Shown piece by piece: positions 1-10,934 of a stretch of 64,000 nucleotides of DNA. Numbering within the stretch: position 1 is the first letter of the stretch; every line of letters begins with the position of its first letter. Where the stretch lies: contig JAFKAC010000028.1 in NCBI GenBank assembly GCA_025766275.1, positions 372,001 to 436,000 on the forward strand, in the 5' to 3' direction. This DNA is from Lactarius indigo. Lineage: Eukaryota > Basidiomycota > Agaricomycetes > Russulales > Russulaceae. The notes under the pieces were generated by a model. It was not told the DNA's origin, made no database searches, and saw nothing but the letters and a program-made list of their open reading frames with translations. Made by a program: the position numbers and the translations under genes.

Positions 1-36
1 ACAGGTCGTACTGAACGCCCCTGTAGTGGCGTTACA
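1..36. repeat. Probable end of another LTR, running off the left edge
   Basis: Read on the minus strand, the gypsy RNase H frame is sensible up to about position 41 and then changes abruptly at a sequence starting TGTAACGCC. This resembles the TGTCACGCC start of the LTR at 1809. The bases GTGAA at 37-41 would be the target duplication. Only 36 bases are visible, so this is a guess from the LTR-like terminus and the loss of the RNase H reading frame. Confidence 0.35.
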
Positions 37-1803
37 GTGAATCTTGAAGTCGTACTCAGAGAGTTCAAGTACTTCCCTCGCAACTCGCCTGCTAATCTTT
101 TGTGGTGACTTCCAGTATTGCAGATTCAGGTGGTCTGAGTAAATTTTGATCTTGTGTGGCACTCCCACCAGTAGCGGTCTCCAATTCTGGAGGGCTTTGA
201 CTATCGCGAGGAGTTCTAGGTCATAGATGTCATAATTTCGCTCTGCCTCTGAGAGCGTTGCCGAATAATAGCCTATAGGGTGTCGTTTTCCATCAGATTT
301 CCTTTGTAGTAGTACGGCTCCCACTGCGTAGCCCGAGGTGTCAACCTCTAGTTCGAATGGGTCTTGGAGGATGGGGTGTGCTAACACTGGCTCTTCTGTT
401 ACAAGGCGCTTTAACATGTTGAATGCCTTGTCTTCCTCTTCTGTCCATCGCCATTCTTTGTCCTTTCGTGTCAGTTTGGTGAGTGGCTTGGCGTGAGTTG
501 CAAAGCTGCGTATGAAGAGTCTGTAAAAGTTACAGAAGCCTAAGAAGGATCTAACGTCCTTGACCTTCGTTGGTGTCAGCCAGTCTTTGATTCCTTGGAC
601 TTTTACAGGGTCCATTCGGGTCACCCCCCTCTCAAGGATTACCCCCAGGTAATCCATACGCGGCTGATGGAACAAACATTTTTCGAGCTTGAAGTAGAGG
701 TCGTGTTCTTGCGCAACCCTCAAGACATCTCGTACCGTGGCGACGTGAGCTGTCAAGTCATGGCCAAAGTGAGTGGCTATCCCAATGTCATCCATGTAAA
801 CACGTATCGTGGTCCCCAGACGTTCGTGCTTCGCGATTGTGTTGCGGTAGATGTGGTTCATCATGGCCTGGAAGGTGGCTGGGGAGTTTGTGAGGCCAAA
901 GAACATAACCGTCGGCTCAAAGAGGCCGAATTTGGTTTTGAACGCCGCCTTTTCCTGGTCACCATCGCGAATTCGTATGTTGTTGTAGCCCCAACAAATG
1001 TCGAGCTTTGTGTATATATGGGCATTGCTAAGGTCGAGAATGAGGTCCTGAATAAGTGGTAGCGGGTATTGATTGCGAATGGTGTGCGAATTGATCACTC
1101 GGTAGTCCTGTACCGGGCGTAGTTTCCCGTCCTTCTTTTTAATGAAGAAGAAGGAGGATGCGTACGGGGAGATGGAGGGGCGTAGATACCCCTGCTTCAG
1201 TTTTTCCTCCAGGAATTCCTTAAGCTCACCCTCTTCTTTCTGTGTCATGGGATATATCTTACAGTCTATTGCGGCCGGCGTGGACGGTTTAAAGTCAATG
1301 GCGTGGTCCCAGGGCCTTGCCGGGGGAAAGCGGTGCGAGGCTTGCTCGTTGAACAGTTTGCTAAACATTGCGTACTCAGGGGGGAGTACAGCTGCTGTCT
1401 GTTGTTGTTTCGCTTGTATGGCCAATTCCGTCGAGGTGGTGGCTCTAGCGAAGGTTTCTTCTTCCAGTTCTCGTATGATATCTTCTTTTTCTGCTACAAT
1501 TAGTGCTCGAATAGTGGTTGGAGAGAGTAATTCTTTGGTAGTGGCTAGTACTACCGGTAGCATGTCGGGGTGCATTGTTGCCGTAGCCCAGCTAATGGCA
1601 GGTTCAAAGGCACTTAGCCATGGGTAGCCCAGTACCATGTCTTCGCTGCCGAGGTCGGTGACCAGGAAGGTCATCTTCTTTATCTGTCCACGTGTTTTTA
1701 CTTCTAGGTTAACGTAATGAGTGATTAACCCAGCTTTGTTCTCGGTATTATCTATGTTCCATATCTTGCGAGGCGTGTCTAGTTGCTGCACCGGGATGCC
1801 AGC
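37..1803 (-). pseudogene. Gypsy pol: reverse transcriptase and RNase H (interrupted)
   Basis: On the minus strand a long open frame runs leftward from the protease. It contains a linker with the VLGYPWL motif, then a reverse transcriptase with TKLDICWGY, VYMDD (bases 798-787, the catalytic aspartates), the FLGFCNFYR motif, and the start of an RNase H with the DTSGYAVGAVL and DLELLAIVKAL motifs. These are diagnostic of Ty3/gypsy pol. I saw no stop codon in the parts I translated. The frame equals that of the protease once the 739-base LTR and one 5-base duplication are discounted (744 bases, a multiple of three). RNase H breaks near position 41, and integrase is outside the window. Confidence 0.85.
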
Positions 1804-2552
1804 CCGGGTGTCACGCCTCTGCGGGGGCGCGGTCTTCTGTAATGGCTTCCTGTCACGTGGCAGTCGACAGCCAAGTTGGATCGGCACTGTGTGCAACGAC
1901 TCCTAAGGTCTTCTGTAACAGCTCCTATGCTAAGGTAGCTGAGTCTGTGGCAATCCCCCTGTGCTAAGGTGGGAAGGCCCTTCTGTAACAGTCCCTTGTG
2001 CTAAGGTGACTGAGTCTGTAGTAATGGACGAGCGCGGAGGCCTAAGTCCAAAGGTCACGTGTCACTGGGCTGACTAGTAAGACAGAAGGAGGGTAAGGGC
2101 GAAGTCAAGGGGAAGCCTGCACAGAGGCTGAGAGGGGAATGACCCAAAGAGGACAAGGGTCAAGGGTCAGAGGTTCTGGGTCAAGGACTTGAGTGCTGAA
2201 GGGACTGAGGCACTCAAGGAGTCAATGGAGATACAACGCAGATAATTGATTAAGCCAAAGCTAAGGAGCTTAGGTGCACTACAGGGTTCCTTATATAGTA
2301 CAGGATTGTGCCTGAGCGCATAGTGCTACTGGTTGCTATAGATAGAACAATGTGCTGGCAAAATGGTATCAACATCATGCGAGATGGTGTTATGCCAGCA
2401 AGGCAGAAGAAAGATAGACAAGAATAGCACAGAAGGTGCTAGAACAATCAGATAAGGGAGAAGCATAGGTCTAGATGGGCAACTGCCAAGAAGGGAAGTA
2501 GATCAGATAAGGACGTAAAAGAAAAGGTAACAGGGGAGTTCATGACACCGGG
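1804..2552 (+). repeat. Solo LTR (1809-2547) with CCGGG target duplications, inserted in the gypsy protease
   Basis: The segment starts TGTCACGCC and ends CATGACA, and is flanked by the identical 5-mers CCGGG at 1804-1808 and 2548-2552. It splits the gypsy protease just after the DSGATNNF active site. Discounting it rejoins the frame into the VLGYPWL linker. It has two degenerate internal repeats, at 1910-1954 and 1980-2025, both starting CTTCTGTAACAG and holding GCTAAGGT and GAGTCTGT. A TATATAG box at about 2292 suggests plus orientation. No coding capacity is seen, so it is a solo LTR left by LTR-LTR recombination. Confidence 0.85.
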
Positions 2553-2751
2553 CAGCCAAGCGTGGTCGAATGAAATTGTTGGTTGCTCCGGAGTCAACCA
2601 GCGCGTTGGTTTCAGTCGTTTGGTAATTCGTATGGACGGTCACTGGGATTCGCATAGATCGATAGCGTGTTGTCACAATTACAGAATTACATTGTAAAGC
2701 CCTCACCCAGACTGACAGGTTCAGGCATCCCAAAAACCCTCTTTTCCCCAC
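2553..2751 (-). pseudogene. Gypsy retropepsin (aspartic protease), split by a solo LTR
   Basis: The minus frame contains NALVDSGATNNFI, the active-site D-S/T-G-A motif of retroviral-type aspartic proteases. This frame lies one base back (-1) from gag and overlaps its last codons, so synthesis would need a -1 ribosomal shift. A canonical slippery heptamer lies in the overlap. The frame is broken at 2547 by the LTR insertion and resumes at 1803. The cleavage role on the gag-pol polyprotein is known from the family. Confidence 0.8.
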
Positions 2752-4769
2752 AGATCTTGGAGTATGAGGTCTTTTACCTCATCCGTGCTGTTGGCCACTT
2801 GCGTGAGCCATTCCTTTGCTTGCTCTCCGGCAGTTTTCACAGTAGTAGCCGCGTTGATTTGTGGCACGGGTGTCACGCTGACTGGTGGCGATGCGTAGCC
2901 GGGTAGCGACGGTTTGTATTGTGATATCGGCCCTTGGGGGTACCATGTGGTTTCGGTCATGCGGCTACTGGAGGGAGCATTTTGCCACTGTCTTGGAGAT
3001 CGTGGGTGTGGACAATTTCGTGAGAGATGTCCTGGAGCATTACAGTTATAACAAAGGACGTTCCTTAAGTCTCTTCGAGATCCTCCTCGACCTCGTCCTC
3101 TAGCTCCGGGTCCTCCCCTAGGCGGGAATGGAGGTGGGGACCATGTATGGGGCAGTTTATTGAAGTCGATATCTTCTGACCCCGCGAGTCTCACTTTGGT
3201 GCGGTCCGCAGACGTGTCCATCGCCCATGGGTTTGCTTGTGGCAAGTTTTGCGGGAGTGTCTATCCGGCGTTGCCGCTCTGCTTCTTTGGTGGTGTCGAT
3301 GTATTTTTGTATTTGTTGAGCCTGGCCTTGAGGTGTATGTAATTCTTCTGTCGCTTGAGGATGGCTCGTTTCCAGTCATCGAACGTGATTGGGTCGTCGA
3401 ACTGGAATGCGTTCTTGAACAGTTCCTTGGGTAACCCCAACGTAAAAAGGTCGATGGTTTGTGGTTCGTTGAGGCAGTAATGAGCCTTCCGTGCTAGCTG
3501 TTCAAAGTCATTGACGTACTTGTCAATGTCCTCTCCCGTCATCTTGAAGCCCTTTCGTAATATGGCTTGTGCTTGTTCTCGTTCCAGCGTGTTTTCGAAT
3601 CGCTGACTGAAGCTGTCGGCTACGGCTTCCCATAGTTCTCGAGTGTAGGGGCTGATTCCCCGTTGTATTTGTCTGTTGAGCCAGTTCAGGAAGGACAGGA
3701 CCCATTCGCTGACTGCTCCACCCTTGATGTAGGATAGGAATAGGAGGCACCTCCTATAGTCGTTCCGCATGATAGGGGCATCCAAATTCATGCCCCAATA
3801 GACATGCCACTGCGTTAGAAACTGATCCACTTTAAGTCTGTCCCCATCAAAGATTGAAGGGGGCTCACCGGTGAGTTTCTCGCTGTGATGTCCTCCTCCT
3901 CCGACGTCTCCTCCCCCTCCATCGCCTCCTCCGCCTCCTCCTCCTGGTGGTCCGGCCGGCGGTCTTTGCGGTGGCTCGTTTCTTCGTAAATCGAAGGGGA
4001 CTCCTCCACCTGGTGGTGGTGGTGGGTCGTAACCTGGCCCTCCTGTGCCTGGTGGTAGTTCTAATGCTGGTCGTCTTCCAGATGGAGGGTCACCCCTGTC
4101 GGACCCTATTGCTCGAAATATGGCGGCGTCGTCTGCTGTCATTCACACCCCCGTCTCCGGGTTGATAGGCATTAGTATTTCTCTTGCCTCTGCTCGTATC
4201 GCATGTGATTCTTCCAACGTGACTTCTTTCATTGCTCGTGTTATTGTGGCCATAATGGCTGGTGATCGTATGTGAATAGGTTCTGGCTCTGTGATGTGGG
4301 CGGACTCAGCTCATTCGATGAGCAAGTCTTGTATTGCTCCTCCACTACTCTCGGTTTGGTCTGGCTGTCGTCCGTCTTCGTCTTCGTCCTGGGTTTGTTC
4401 CGCTTCTTCGGATACGGCTTCTCCCGTCGTGTGTTCTTGTAGTTGCCCGTCAATTGGTCCCCAATCTGCTCGGCTATTGAGTTCCCGTGCGTCTATGTCG
4501 CAGTGATATCTGGGTCCTGCCAGTCATATGATGTCCCACTGAGAGTCTATGGGGTTCCACGCAACTTCTGTCCAACACAGGTGATCGAAGTTGAACTCAA
4601 CTGGTCGGAACCTAGTAGGTCCGTTAAACTCTACGAAATATCCGGTCTCTTCTTGTCTTTCCCTCCAGCTGGCTGCTTGCAAAAAGTGCGTAGGGACGTT
4701 TCGTTCTCCTCTTCTTGGGATTGAATAAGGACGGAAGTTCGTCCACTGATCTCTTGTTGTTATGGCCAC
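2721..4769 (-). pseudogene. Gypsy gag with CCHC zinc knuckle, four in-frame stops
   Basis: One minus-strand frame runs from a GTG at 4769 (an ATG is expected) to the stop at 2723-2721. Its middle holds a Gly/Pro-rich segment followed by a retrotransposon gag domain (FLTQWHVYWG ... WEAVADSFSQRF ... LARKAHY), and its C-terminal part has the zinc knuckle CYNCNAPGHLSRNC. The frame is interrupted by TGA at 4526-4524, 4313-4311 and 4145-4143 and by TAG at 3263-3261. Every one is explained by a C-to-T change from a sense codon, three of them in CGA (CpG) codons. The protein packages element RNA in related elements. This copy is dead. Confidence 0.85.
2733..2739 (-). promoter_or_regulatory. Candidate -1 frameshift slippery site G GGT TTT
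   Basis: In the gag frame the codons read GAG GGT TTT TGG GAT GCC TGA. The heptamer G-GGT-TTT (minus strand, 2739 to 2733) fits the X-XXY-YYZ rule in exactly the right phase. The protease frame is -1, and the gag stop follows ten bases after the heptamer. The downstream RNA structure was not evaluated. Confidence 0.55.
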
Positions 4770-4795
4770 GATGGATCTTGGTCTTAATGTAACGT

Positions 4796-5302
4796 TGTCA
4801 CGACGTTAGCTCGACTTGAGCACGATGCGGTGATAACAACTTAGTGATAATCTCGACACGACAACGCGAAGGTCCGTGTTCTTGCTTTAGTGAATACGCG
4901 GAGGTACACCGGCAAGCCTGGCTGACTCTATACTTGTAACAATCGGAGTTGGACCCAAGACGTTTGAGAGAGGAAGAGAGAAAGAGAGAAATCAAGTGAC
5001 GATTCAAGAAGACCAAGATGGCATATCTTGGTCTTCACAAGACAGTTTAAATACAAGTCGAGCAGGCTTAGAAGCGCTGCTATGAGTCACAGTAGTAAAG
5101 CATCCAACGTATTGCAGAAACAACGCAAAACTAATACTACTAGTACCTGTACTAGTATCGAGTCATCAAGGCACCGCTCAGTCAGCTATTGTATCGTATC
5201 GCCTATTGCACTGCCATATCACCGTAGGTAAGTCCGCAACTAATATACCTTACCGCCGTAGTTGCAACTGGTACAGTAAGGGTCCTCAGTCGAAACGTGA
5301 CA
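4796..5302 (-). repeat. 5' LTR of the gypsy element (507 bp)
   Basis: On the minus strand it begins TGTCACG at 5302 and ends CGTGACA at 4796, a 7-base terminal inverted repeat with TG...CA ends. A TATTTAAAC box lies in its middle, followed by a palindromic AAGACCAAGAT...ATCTTGGTCTT segment also found in the two other LTRs of this family (5303-5662 and 19797-20305). The gag frame opens only 26 bases after it. I could not match those bases to a tRNA primer site. Confidence 0.75.
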
Positions 5303-5662
5303 AGTATCCCTTGGTGGATACAAGGAGAGGCACTCTTAGCCCAAGACTAAGGTGGATTAGAGATGAGTCAAGTGGTGGATTGAAGAAGACCAAGATGGGG
5401 ACTCTTGGTCTTCCGATACAACTACTTATACAGATACGCACGGGCTTTAAAGCGCCGCTGGAATAATAAGTGACCAATAGTGTAACTAGCTCGAACCCTA
5501 GTACAGCTATCCTAGGAGTGAGTCATACATGAGTCACAATCACATGCGAACTACTATGCTGACTGATGCGATGTAAGAGTCCATGACTAATACTGATACC
5601 GGACTGTAGTCATAACCGGTCATGAGTCGTGTGTAATGAGTCATCAAGTCCATACCGTAACA
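5303..5662 (-). repeat. 5' part of an older related LTR, target of the gypsy insertion
   Basis: From 5662 leftward on the minus strand (TGTTACGGTATGG...) this matches the first about 360 bases of the solo LTR at 19797-20305, including the TATAAG box and the AAGACCAAGAGT palindrome. The similarity stops exactly where the 5' LTR of the gypsy element begins (5302/5303). The rest of this older LTR is expected beyond the left edge. Confidence 0.75.
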
Positions 5663-6530
5663 ACCTCCCAGTGAAGCGCAAATTGCATCTGGCATTTTCA
5701 GGCATGTCAGCCTCATGGGTTGGACTGCTCAATCATGGTGCGGTTCCTGCAGATGTTTGGACAAATGTATGATGGTGGCTCGGAGCGCTGCGCAAAGACA
5801 CACCCTCATCGTCAACAATTGCATACCCAACAACAGCAGTCTCATCTTGAGTCAGGGTCATTATCATGATGCAGTGTTGGTCATGTTCAAAGAGTTTTTA
5901 TTACTTGTACCCTTGCTTGTACTTCACCAACTCGATAATGCGTAAATACAATGGCCTGAACCTCTGAGTTTTTACTACTAGGACGACACCGTCTACCGTA
6001 GAGACGACCGTCACGGCCGTCTCCGTACCCATCCGTAGCCGTTGGGGCTCAGCTAACCAGACTTGACAGACGGCAGACGGCCGATCATACCCGTCACTTG
6101 ACCGTTGATTGGACGGCCGTACCCGTCAGACGGTACGGTGCGCAGCCCTAATCGCGCCGTGTTCCAAGAGCCGAGGTGGTGCAAAATACGACATCATTCC
6201 GACTTGTGGTGCAATTACGATGCTTGAGAGCGCCAACTAGGAGCAGATATCAAGTTGTTCGATCAGAGATCGCACGCATTTCGAGATAAGGGACCAGCCT
6301 TCCAGATACAGAACCCAAAAAGTAAATTTTTATGAGGGCGTTTGGCCAACCCCTCGAGCGACCCCTCGTCATCGGGTCACGGAACCACGGCCCGGCCCCC
6401 CCTTGACTCGTCCACAAGGTCATACGTGGACAAATAGGCGTACACAAGGACTAGACAGAATGCCCACGCGTGCATCTTTATTGGAGACGGTCAAAATAAT
6501 GCAATTTACCAGCCTAGCTGCTAATCTCAT
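5663..6530. other. Gene-free stretch with a palindrome-rich GC segment
   Basis: No coding signal is recognised. Around 5980-6150 short words such as ACGGCCGT, CCGTACCCGTC and GACGG recur in both orientations, ending at GGTGCGCAGCCCTA. This looks like the subterminal part of a small DNA transposon end, but no partner end or target duplication was found. Confidence 0.4.
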
Positions 6531-6537
6531 TTGAAAA

Positions 6538-6819
6538 CTACCGTGCGCCGTAGACCTCGAGAACAAACTCGACCAGATTGGCGCCCATCATTGGCAAGAA
6601 GTTGCACACATCCTCAGCCGCGCATATGTGACCGTAACACCACTTCGTCCCGAAACTGTGTGCAAAATCATAAAGTGAATCAGAATGCGCTTCACGATGC
6701 AAGTGGCCTGCAGAAATTTCCACAAAGCGACGCACAGGCACGTACCAGCAACAGCAGGAGCACACGATACAGAGGTTGCACGAGCGGTGCCACGCGCGCC
6801 AAAAACCAGAGTAAGTCAA
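6538..6819 (-). pseudogene. Decayed fragment of the Gup1-like MBOAT gene
   Basis: On the minus strand this segment encodes [12 protein letters not shown], then after a deleted stretch FGTKWCYGHICAAEDVCN and MMGANLVEFVLEV. These match, in order, the seventh and eighth exons of the intact MBOAT gene at 34443-36801 ([42 protein letters not shown]). The catalytic His region between them is gone. It is a partial duplicate beside NLR-1. Confidence 0.8.
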
Positions 6820-7199
6820 TGCCCATACACGGCGGTTATAATCAGTAAAGTGGACAGCAGCACTTGAGAATGAGAAGCATTAGCTAAGCTCCTGATCTAC
6901 GCATGGGCCGCGAACAGGTGACGTATCATCACATCTCCTCAAACTGTATGAGACCAAATGGGAGTCAGAACAACCTCTAGATATGGGCACACGCACGTAC
7001 CAGTGGCGGTGGCAGTGTTCTCCTCACCATGACCTCAGGCGGACGAGACAGGACAAACGGCGTGACAAAATAACCTCACGCTAAGAGCCTTGGCCTAAGG
7101 TTGCACTGTCCAGTGCGATAAATGTGAGGATGAGGACGCTTGCAGTTGCAGGGAAGCTGCGCGGGTCGCAGAGCGGCGAGTTTACTTGTGAGCGATGCT

Positions 7200-7323
7200 G
7201 CGCGCGGCAGCAAGTAAATATAGCTCGTTCTCCATACAGCATACGGTGTTCGTTCTGAGGAGTTCCGAGCAATACACGGACAAATAAGTGGACGAAACGC
7301 CATAGCGTAGCGACAGTGGCCAC
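7200..7323 (-). pseudogene. Second, weaker MBOAT fragment upstream of NLR-1
   Basis: The minus strand reads LWRFVHL ... PQNEHRMLYGE, resembling LPWRFFRL ... [12 protein letters not shown] at the start of the seventh exon of the intact MBOAT gene. The same exon start is preserved better upstream of NLR-2 (23917-24050). Similarity is partial, so the call rests on its position and a few conserved words. Confidence 0.5.
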
Positions 7324-7622
7324 GTCGGATTGTCGTCAACTCCAGTGGACTAGTTAGTATAGGACGGACGATACCTTTGGCCAGACAACAATGAGGTACG
7401 GCTAGGGGCGATGGAATATATGGTGTATATGTGATGGCCTGCGAAGATGATACGGGACCCTGATGAGGGACTCGAGTTTGTTCCATATGTTGATCGATCA
7501 CGTGACCGCTCAGCGCATCAACCACGCGACTGCATCGGTACTCTAATACGCCCACCGCCCCACCCGTAGCTCCGGTTGAAGCGTTCTCTCTGAATCCCAA
7601 CTCAAACACATTCCAGTCGACA

Positions 7623-9974
7623 ATGTCTAACTTTCAATCCATTCTCGATGCATTGGATAAGTACGCTGAACAGACTGGGGTCAATTTAAACGAAAATCCG
7701 TTCGCCGACAAGGTCAAGGGCTGTGACTCTCCGCATGCCGTCCTCCTCCTACTTCAAGACGACTTGAAAGCGTTCACAGACTATAGGGACCAAAATCGGA
7801 AGTTCGTCGATTGCCTTAGCCCTGTAGTACAATTCGTTTCCTCCTTCTCTGAAATTCTTGCTGAGGCAGCTGGCCTGGTGAGCCCCGATCGATCACTTCG
7901 GACTTCGCCGCAATCTTTTTAAAACATTCTTTCTCCATAAGGTGCCTTTCCAACCTGCAAAATTAATCTTTGTCGGCATCAAAGTTCTTTTCACCGTGTG
8001 TGTCTTCGTTATTCACTGATCGAGTCGGTCTCATATCCGAGTAATTCCAGGCGGCCGATGGAGTCAGCACTGACTATGATGCCCTCCTTGAACTCTTTGA
8101 ACGCCTAGGAAACTTTCTCAAACGTCTTCATATTTATTCTGGCGTCTCTTTGGACCCACTGATGACAGATATAATCGCGGAGATAATGGTCGAGTTGATT
8201 TCCATACTTGCCCTAGCAAAGAAACAAACCACCGAAGGACGACTCAGTAAGCGGGTTATCCCTATAACTATGGGCGACTCTGAACGTGTTGTAGAGAAAT
8301 TCGGGAAGAAGTTGTTGAGAGATAACGAGATCGAGACCATTTTGAAGAGATTGGACAGACTCACGCAAGAGGAGGCCCGCATAACGGTGGCGCAGACCTT
8401 GTCCATTGTTCACGGTCTTATTAATAATGTGAAGGTGGTTATGGACGGTGAGTCAAGTTGCCTAGCGATTTCTAAACATCTACTCACCCTTTTTTCCGTG
8501 TAGGCGGCGAGGCGTCAATGGGTGAAATCCGACGAACTCTTGGTATGTTCTGCCTTTACGCGTGTCCCCCAGACTTATGGAGGATGCGTCTAGTTACCAT
8601 GCAGGAGGTTGCGAATGAGATCAACAAAATGAGGTGTAGGTCGTCTCGTCCGCTCTTAGTATCGCGTGAGGATATACCTTTCCCACAGGCGACCAGCTAC
8701 AAAAAGATGCCAGAAGCTGGATCTCACCACCGGACCCGTCCAAAAACCATATTATTGCACGCAGAATCCGTTCTGGTAAATCCGCGGTGTGGTTTACGCA
8801 CGGCACCACCTTCGAAACCTGGAACCTGCAGGGCGGCCTTCTTTGGATACATGGTAAACGTGCGTGTTCCACAAACCCTCCCTACCTTTTCCATCTGGCT
8901 GATCGTCTGTAGCGGGATCGGGGAAGAGCATCCTATGGTACGTGCCACAAGTACATCCAGGTCTTCGTCTAGTCTTATTCACCTTGACACCGTCAACCAG
9001 TTCCAGCATCATTGAGCGGTCACTACGCTACGCGACGAGGGACTGGGATTGGTGGCTTATTATTACTTCGACTTTGGAGAAACAGCAAAGCAGGACGTCC
9101 GTGGCTTGCTATCTTCCCTTGTCGTCCAGCTCTGCGCCAAGTCGAATTTTTGCTATAACATCCTTTCTGGGTTATATTCCAAGCACGATGCCGGACTGCA
9201 CTTGCCCGATGATGGCACGCTTACGCAATGCCTAAAAGACATGCTCAAACATGCAGATCTGCTCCCAATCTATATTATCGTCGATGCTCTTGACGAGTGC
9301 CCCAACTCATCTGGGATGCCATCTCCGCGAAAACTTGTACTTGACCTTATAAGGGACCTCGCCGGGTTACATCTTCCCGGTCTTCGCATTTGTGTCACGA
9401 GTCGTCCCGAGGCCGATATCCAAGTGGCTCTTGGGCCGTTGGCATCCCATTCTGTTTCTCTTCACGACGAAGCCGGACAAAAGCAGGATATCACCAACTA
9501 CATTAGTTCTACTGTCCGGTCGGGTACAGAGATGGAACAGTGGGAAGCGGAAGATAGGAGTTTGGTCATTGACACGCTCTCGCAGAGGGCCGACGGGATG
9601 TAAGTAATCATCACTGCATCTAGATAGCTTTTTCATTTTACTACAGGTTTAAATGGGTCTCCTGCCAAATTGTATTGCTGCGTGACTGTTTCCCCCCGGA
9701 CATTCGAGGCGCTCTCGAGGAATTGCCCGACACTTTGGATGCAACATACGAGCGCATCTTGCTAGGCATCGGGAAGACGAAACAGGAATATGCTTGTCGC
9801 CTTTTACAGTGCCTTGCGGTCTCCATTCGTCCGCTTCGTGTTGAGGAGCTCGCCGATGTTCTTGCCATTCGAGTTGACACCAGAAAGGATTCACAATATC
9901 GCACTGGCTGGCGCCCCGTAAATACACACCAAGCTGTGTTGTCTGCTTGTTCCAGTTTGATCACAATCGTCAAC
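7623..9974 (+). pseudogene. NLR-1: Goodbye-NACHT receptor gene, frameshifted and truncated
   Basis: Exon layout matches the three intact paralogs base for base in exon length: 7623-7877, 7942-7995, 8051-8246, 8295-8447, 8504-8542, 8594-8635, 8689-8859, 8913-8937, 9001-9599, 9647-9974. It starts MSNFQSILDALDKY (fungal STAND N-terminal Goodbye domain), has a Walker A GKPGSGKS split over exons 7/8, and has the NACHT Walker B segment IYIIVDALDECP. Exon 9 is 599 bases instead of 600: one base is missing near 9015, so the frame is lost right after the P-loop. Exon 10 stops after LITIVN, where the copia LTR begins. No ankyrin repeats remain. Confidence 0.88.
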
Positions 9975-10920
9975 TGTTGAAGGAGAGTGTGCTCACGTGT
10001 GCGACACCTCGGCGTCGGGAGTCGGCCGCATCTCACGTGCGGAAGGAAGTACACCCTGGAGGTGTAATGGTAGAAGAGTTGAGATATATGGACTCATATC
10101 ATTCAATTACTTTACGACTTACTTAGTTACAATCAAATGTGTGATTGGGGACAACCCCTGTACTTATGCTGTTGAGAAGTTGCAGTACTTTCGTAGTCTT
10201 TTATGTCCGATATGCCCGAACATGTATTCACATGTATTCACATTCATTAGCTAGTATTTATTCACACGTTTTGTGCACTGGCACTCCAGAAACTTACGTT
10301 CCTTCTGGTGTGCCAGGCAAGTAGTTCTTACACTCGTTCAATAACAGAAACTTATGTTCCTTCTGGTGTGCCAGACTTAATATCACTCGCTGTTGCATTT
10401 TGGCACGCTCGACCTGGCCAACTCGAACCCCACCAAAACAACACCGCTGCGATAATGCACAGTGGCTCAAGGTCTACCATTTCCATCAACATTTCACTTC
10501 AAACATTTCCAGACTCATAGGGGTCGCTTTCCCCCTTTTTTCACCATTCTCACTCTCTCCTTTATTTTTATCCAACTCCTGTTTCACATCCTACATGGCT
10601 CGTGCGTCTTTATGCCTCTTTACTATACTTTATTCTTGTTTCTGTTAAAAATGTATCTACATTGTATTAAAGTGTGCTCTCATGTACCAGAATCATTATC
10701 CAGTTGTTCTCCCTCTAATCCTCTCGTGTACCTCTGAAACTCCTCTCCAAAGTGAAGTCGCTTCACCTTTGTACATCTTCACTCGTGCTCTACCATCGCT
10801 CGACTTTGCGCTTTTCTCGTTGCCAATTGAACTGGCCTTATGGATCTTGTCACCTGACCGGCCCACTTAGCCGGATCACCCCTATCGCCCAACCTTTACA
10901 CCACTTGCTGCGGTTTATTA
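9975..10920 (+). repeat. 5' LTR of the copia element
   Basis: It starts TGTTGAAGGAGAGTG. The first 415 bases or so are repeated at 23499-23906 with differences that are nearly all C/T or G/A transitions. The right end (CGGTTTATTA) is fixed by the primer-binding site that follows immediately and by the same ten bases ending the 3' LTR. It does not end in CA, which is unusual. Confidence 0.75.
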
Positions 10921-10934
10921 GGTTATGGGCCCTG
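10921..10934 (+). promoter_or_regulatory. Primer-binding site, half-tRNA initiator-Met type
   Basis: GGTTATGGGCCCTG follows the LTR directly. Its complement, CAGGGCCCATAACC, has the CAU anticodon in a loop between stem-like sequences, as in the anticodon arm of initiator tRNA-Met. Drosophila copia is known to prime from a cut initiator-Met tRNA in this way. The match is from memory of the tRNA, not from a search. Confidence 0.6.

Larger units (their letters stand above)
37..5302 (-). mobile_element. Ty3/gypsy LTR retrotransposon, decayed, 3' end outside the window
   Basis: Reading right to left there is a 5' LTR (5302-4796), gag with a CCHC zinc knuckle, an aspartic protease, then reverse transcriptase and RNase H, in the order typical of Ty3/gypsy elements. 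The protease is split by a later solo LTR (1809-2547), gag holds four in-frame stops, and RNase H is cut at the left edge. The element itself landed in an older LTR (5303-5662). No integrase or 3' LTR is seen because the element leaves the window. It is not expected to be active. Confidence 0.88.

Noticed and set aside
5980..6155. Palindrome-rich segment as a complete MITE
   Set aside because: Only one end-like sequence was seen. No paired terminal repeats or target duplication could be found by eye.
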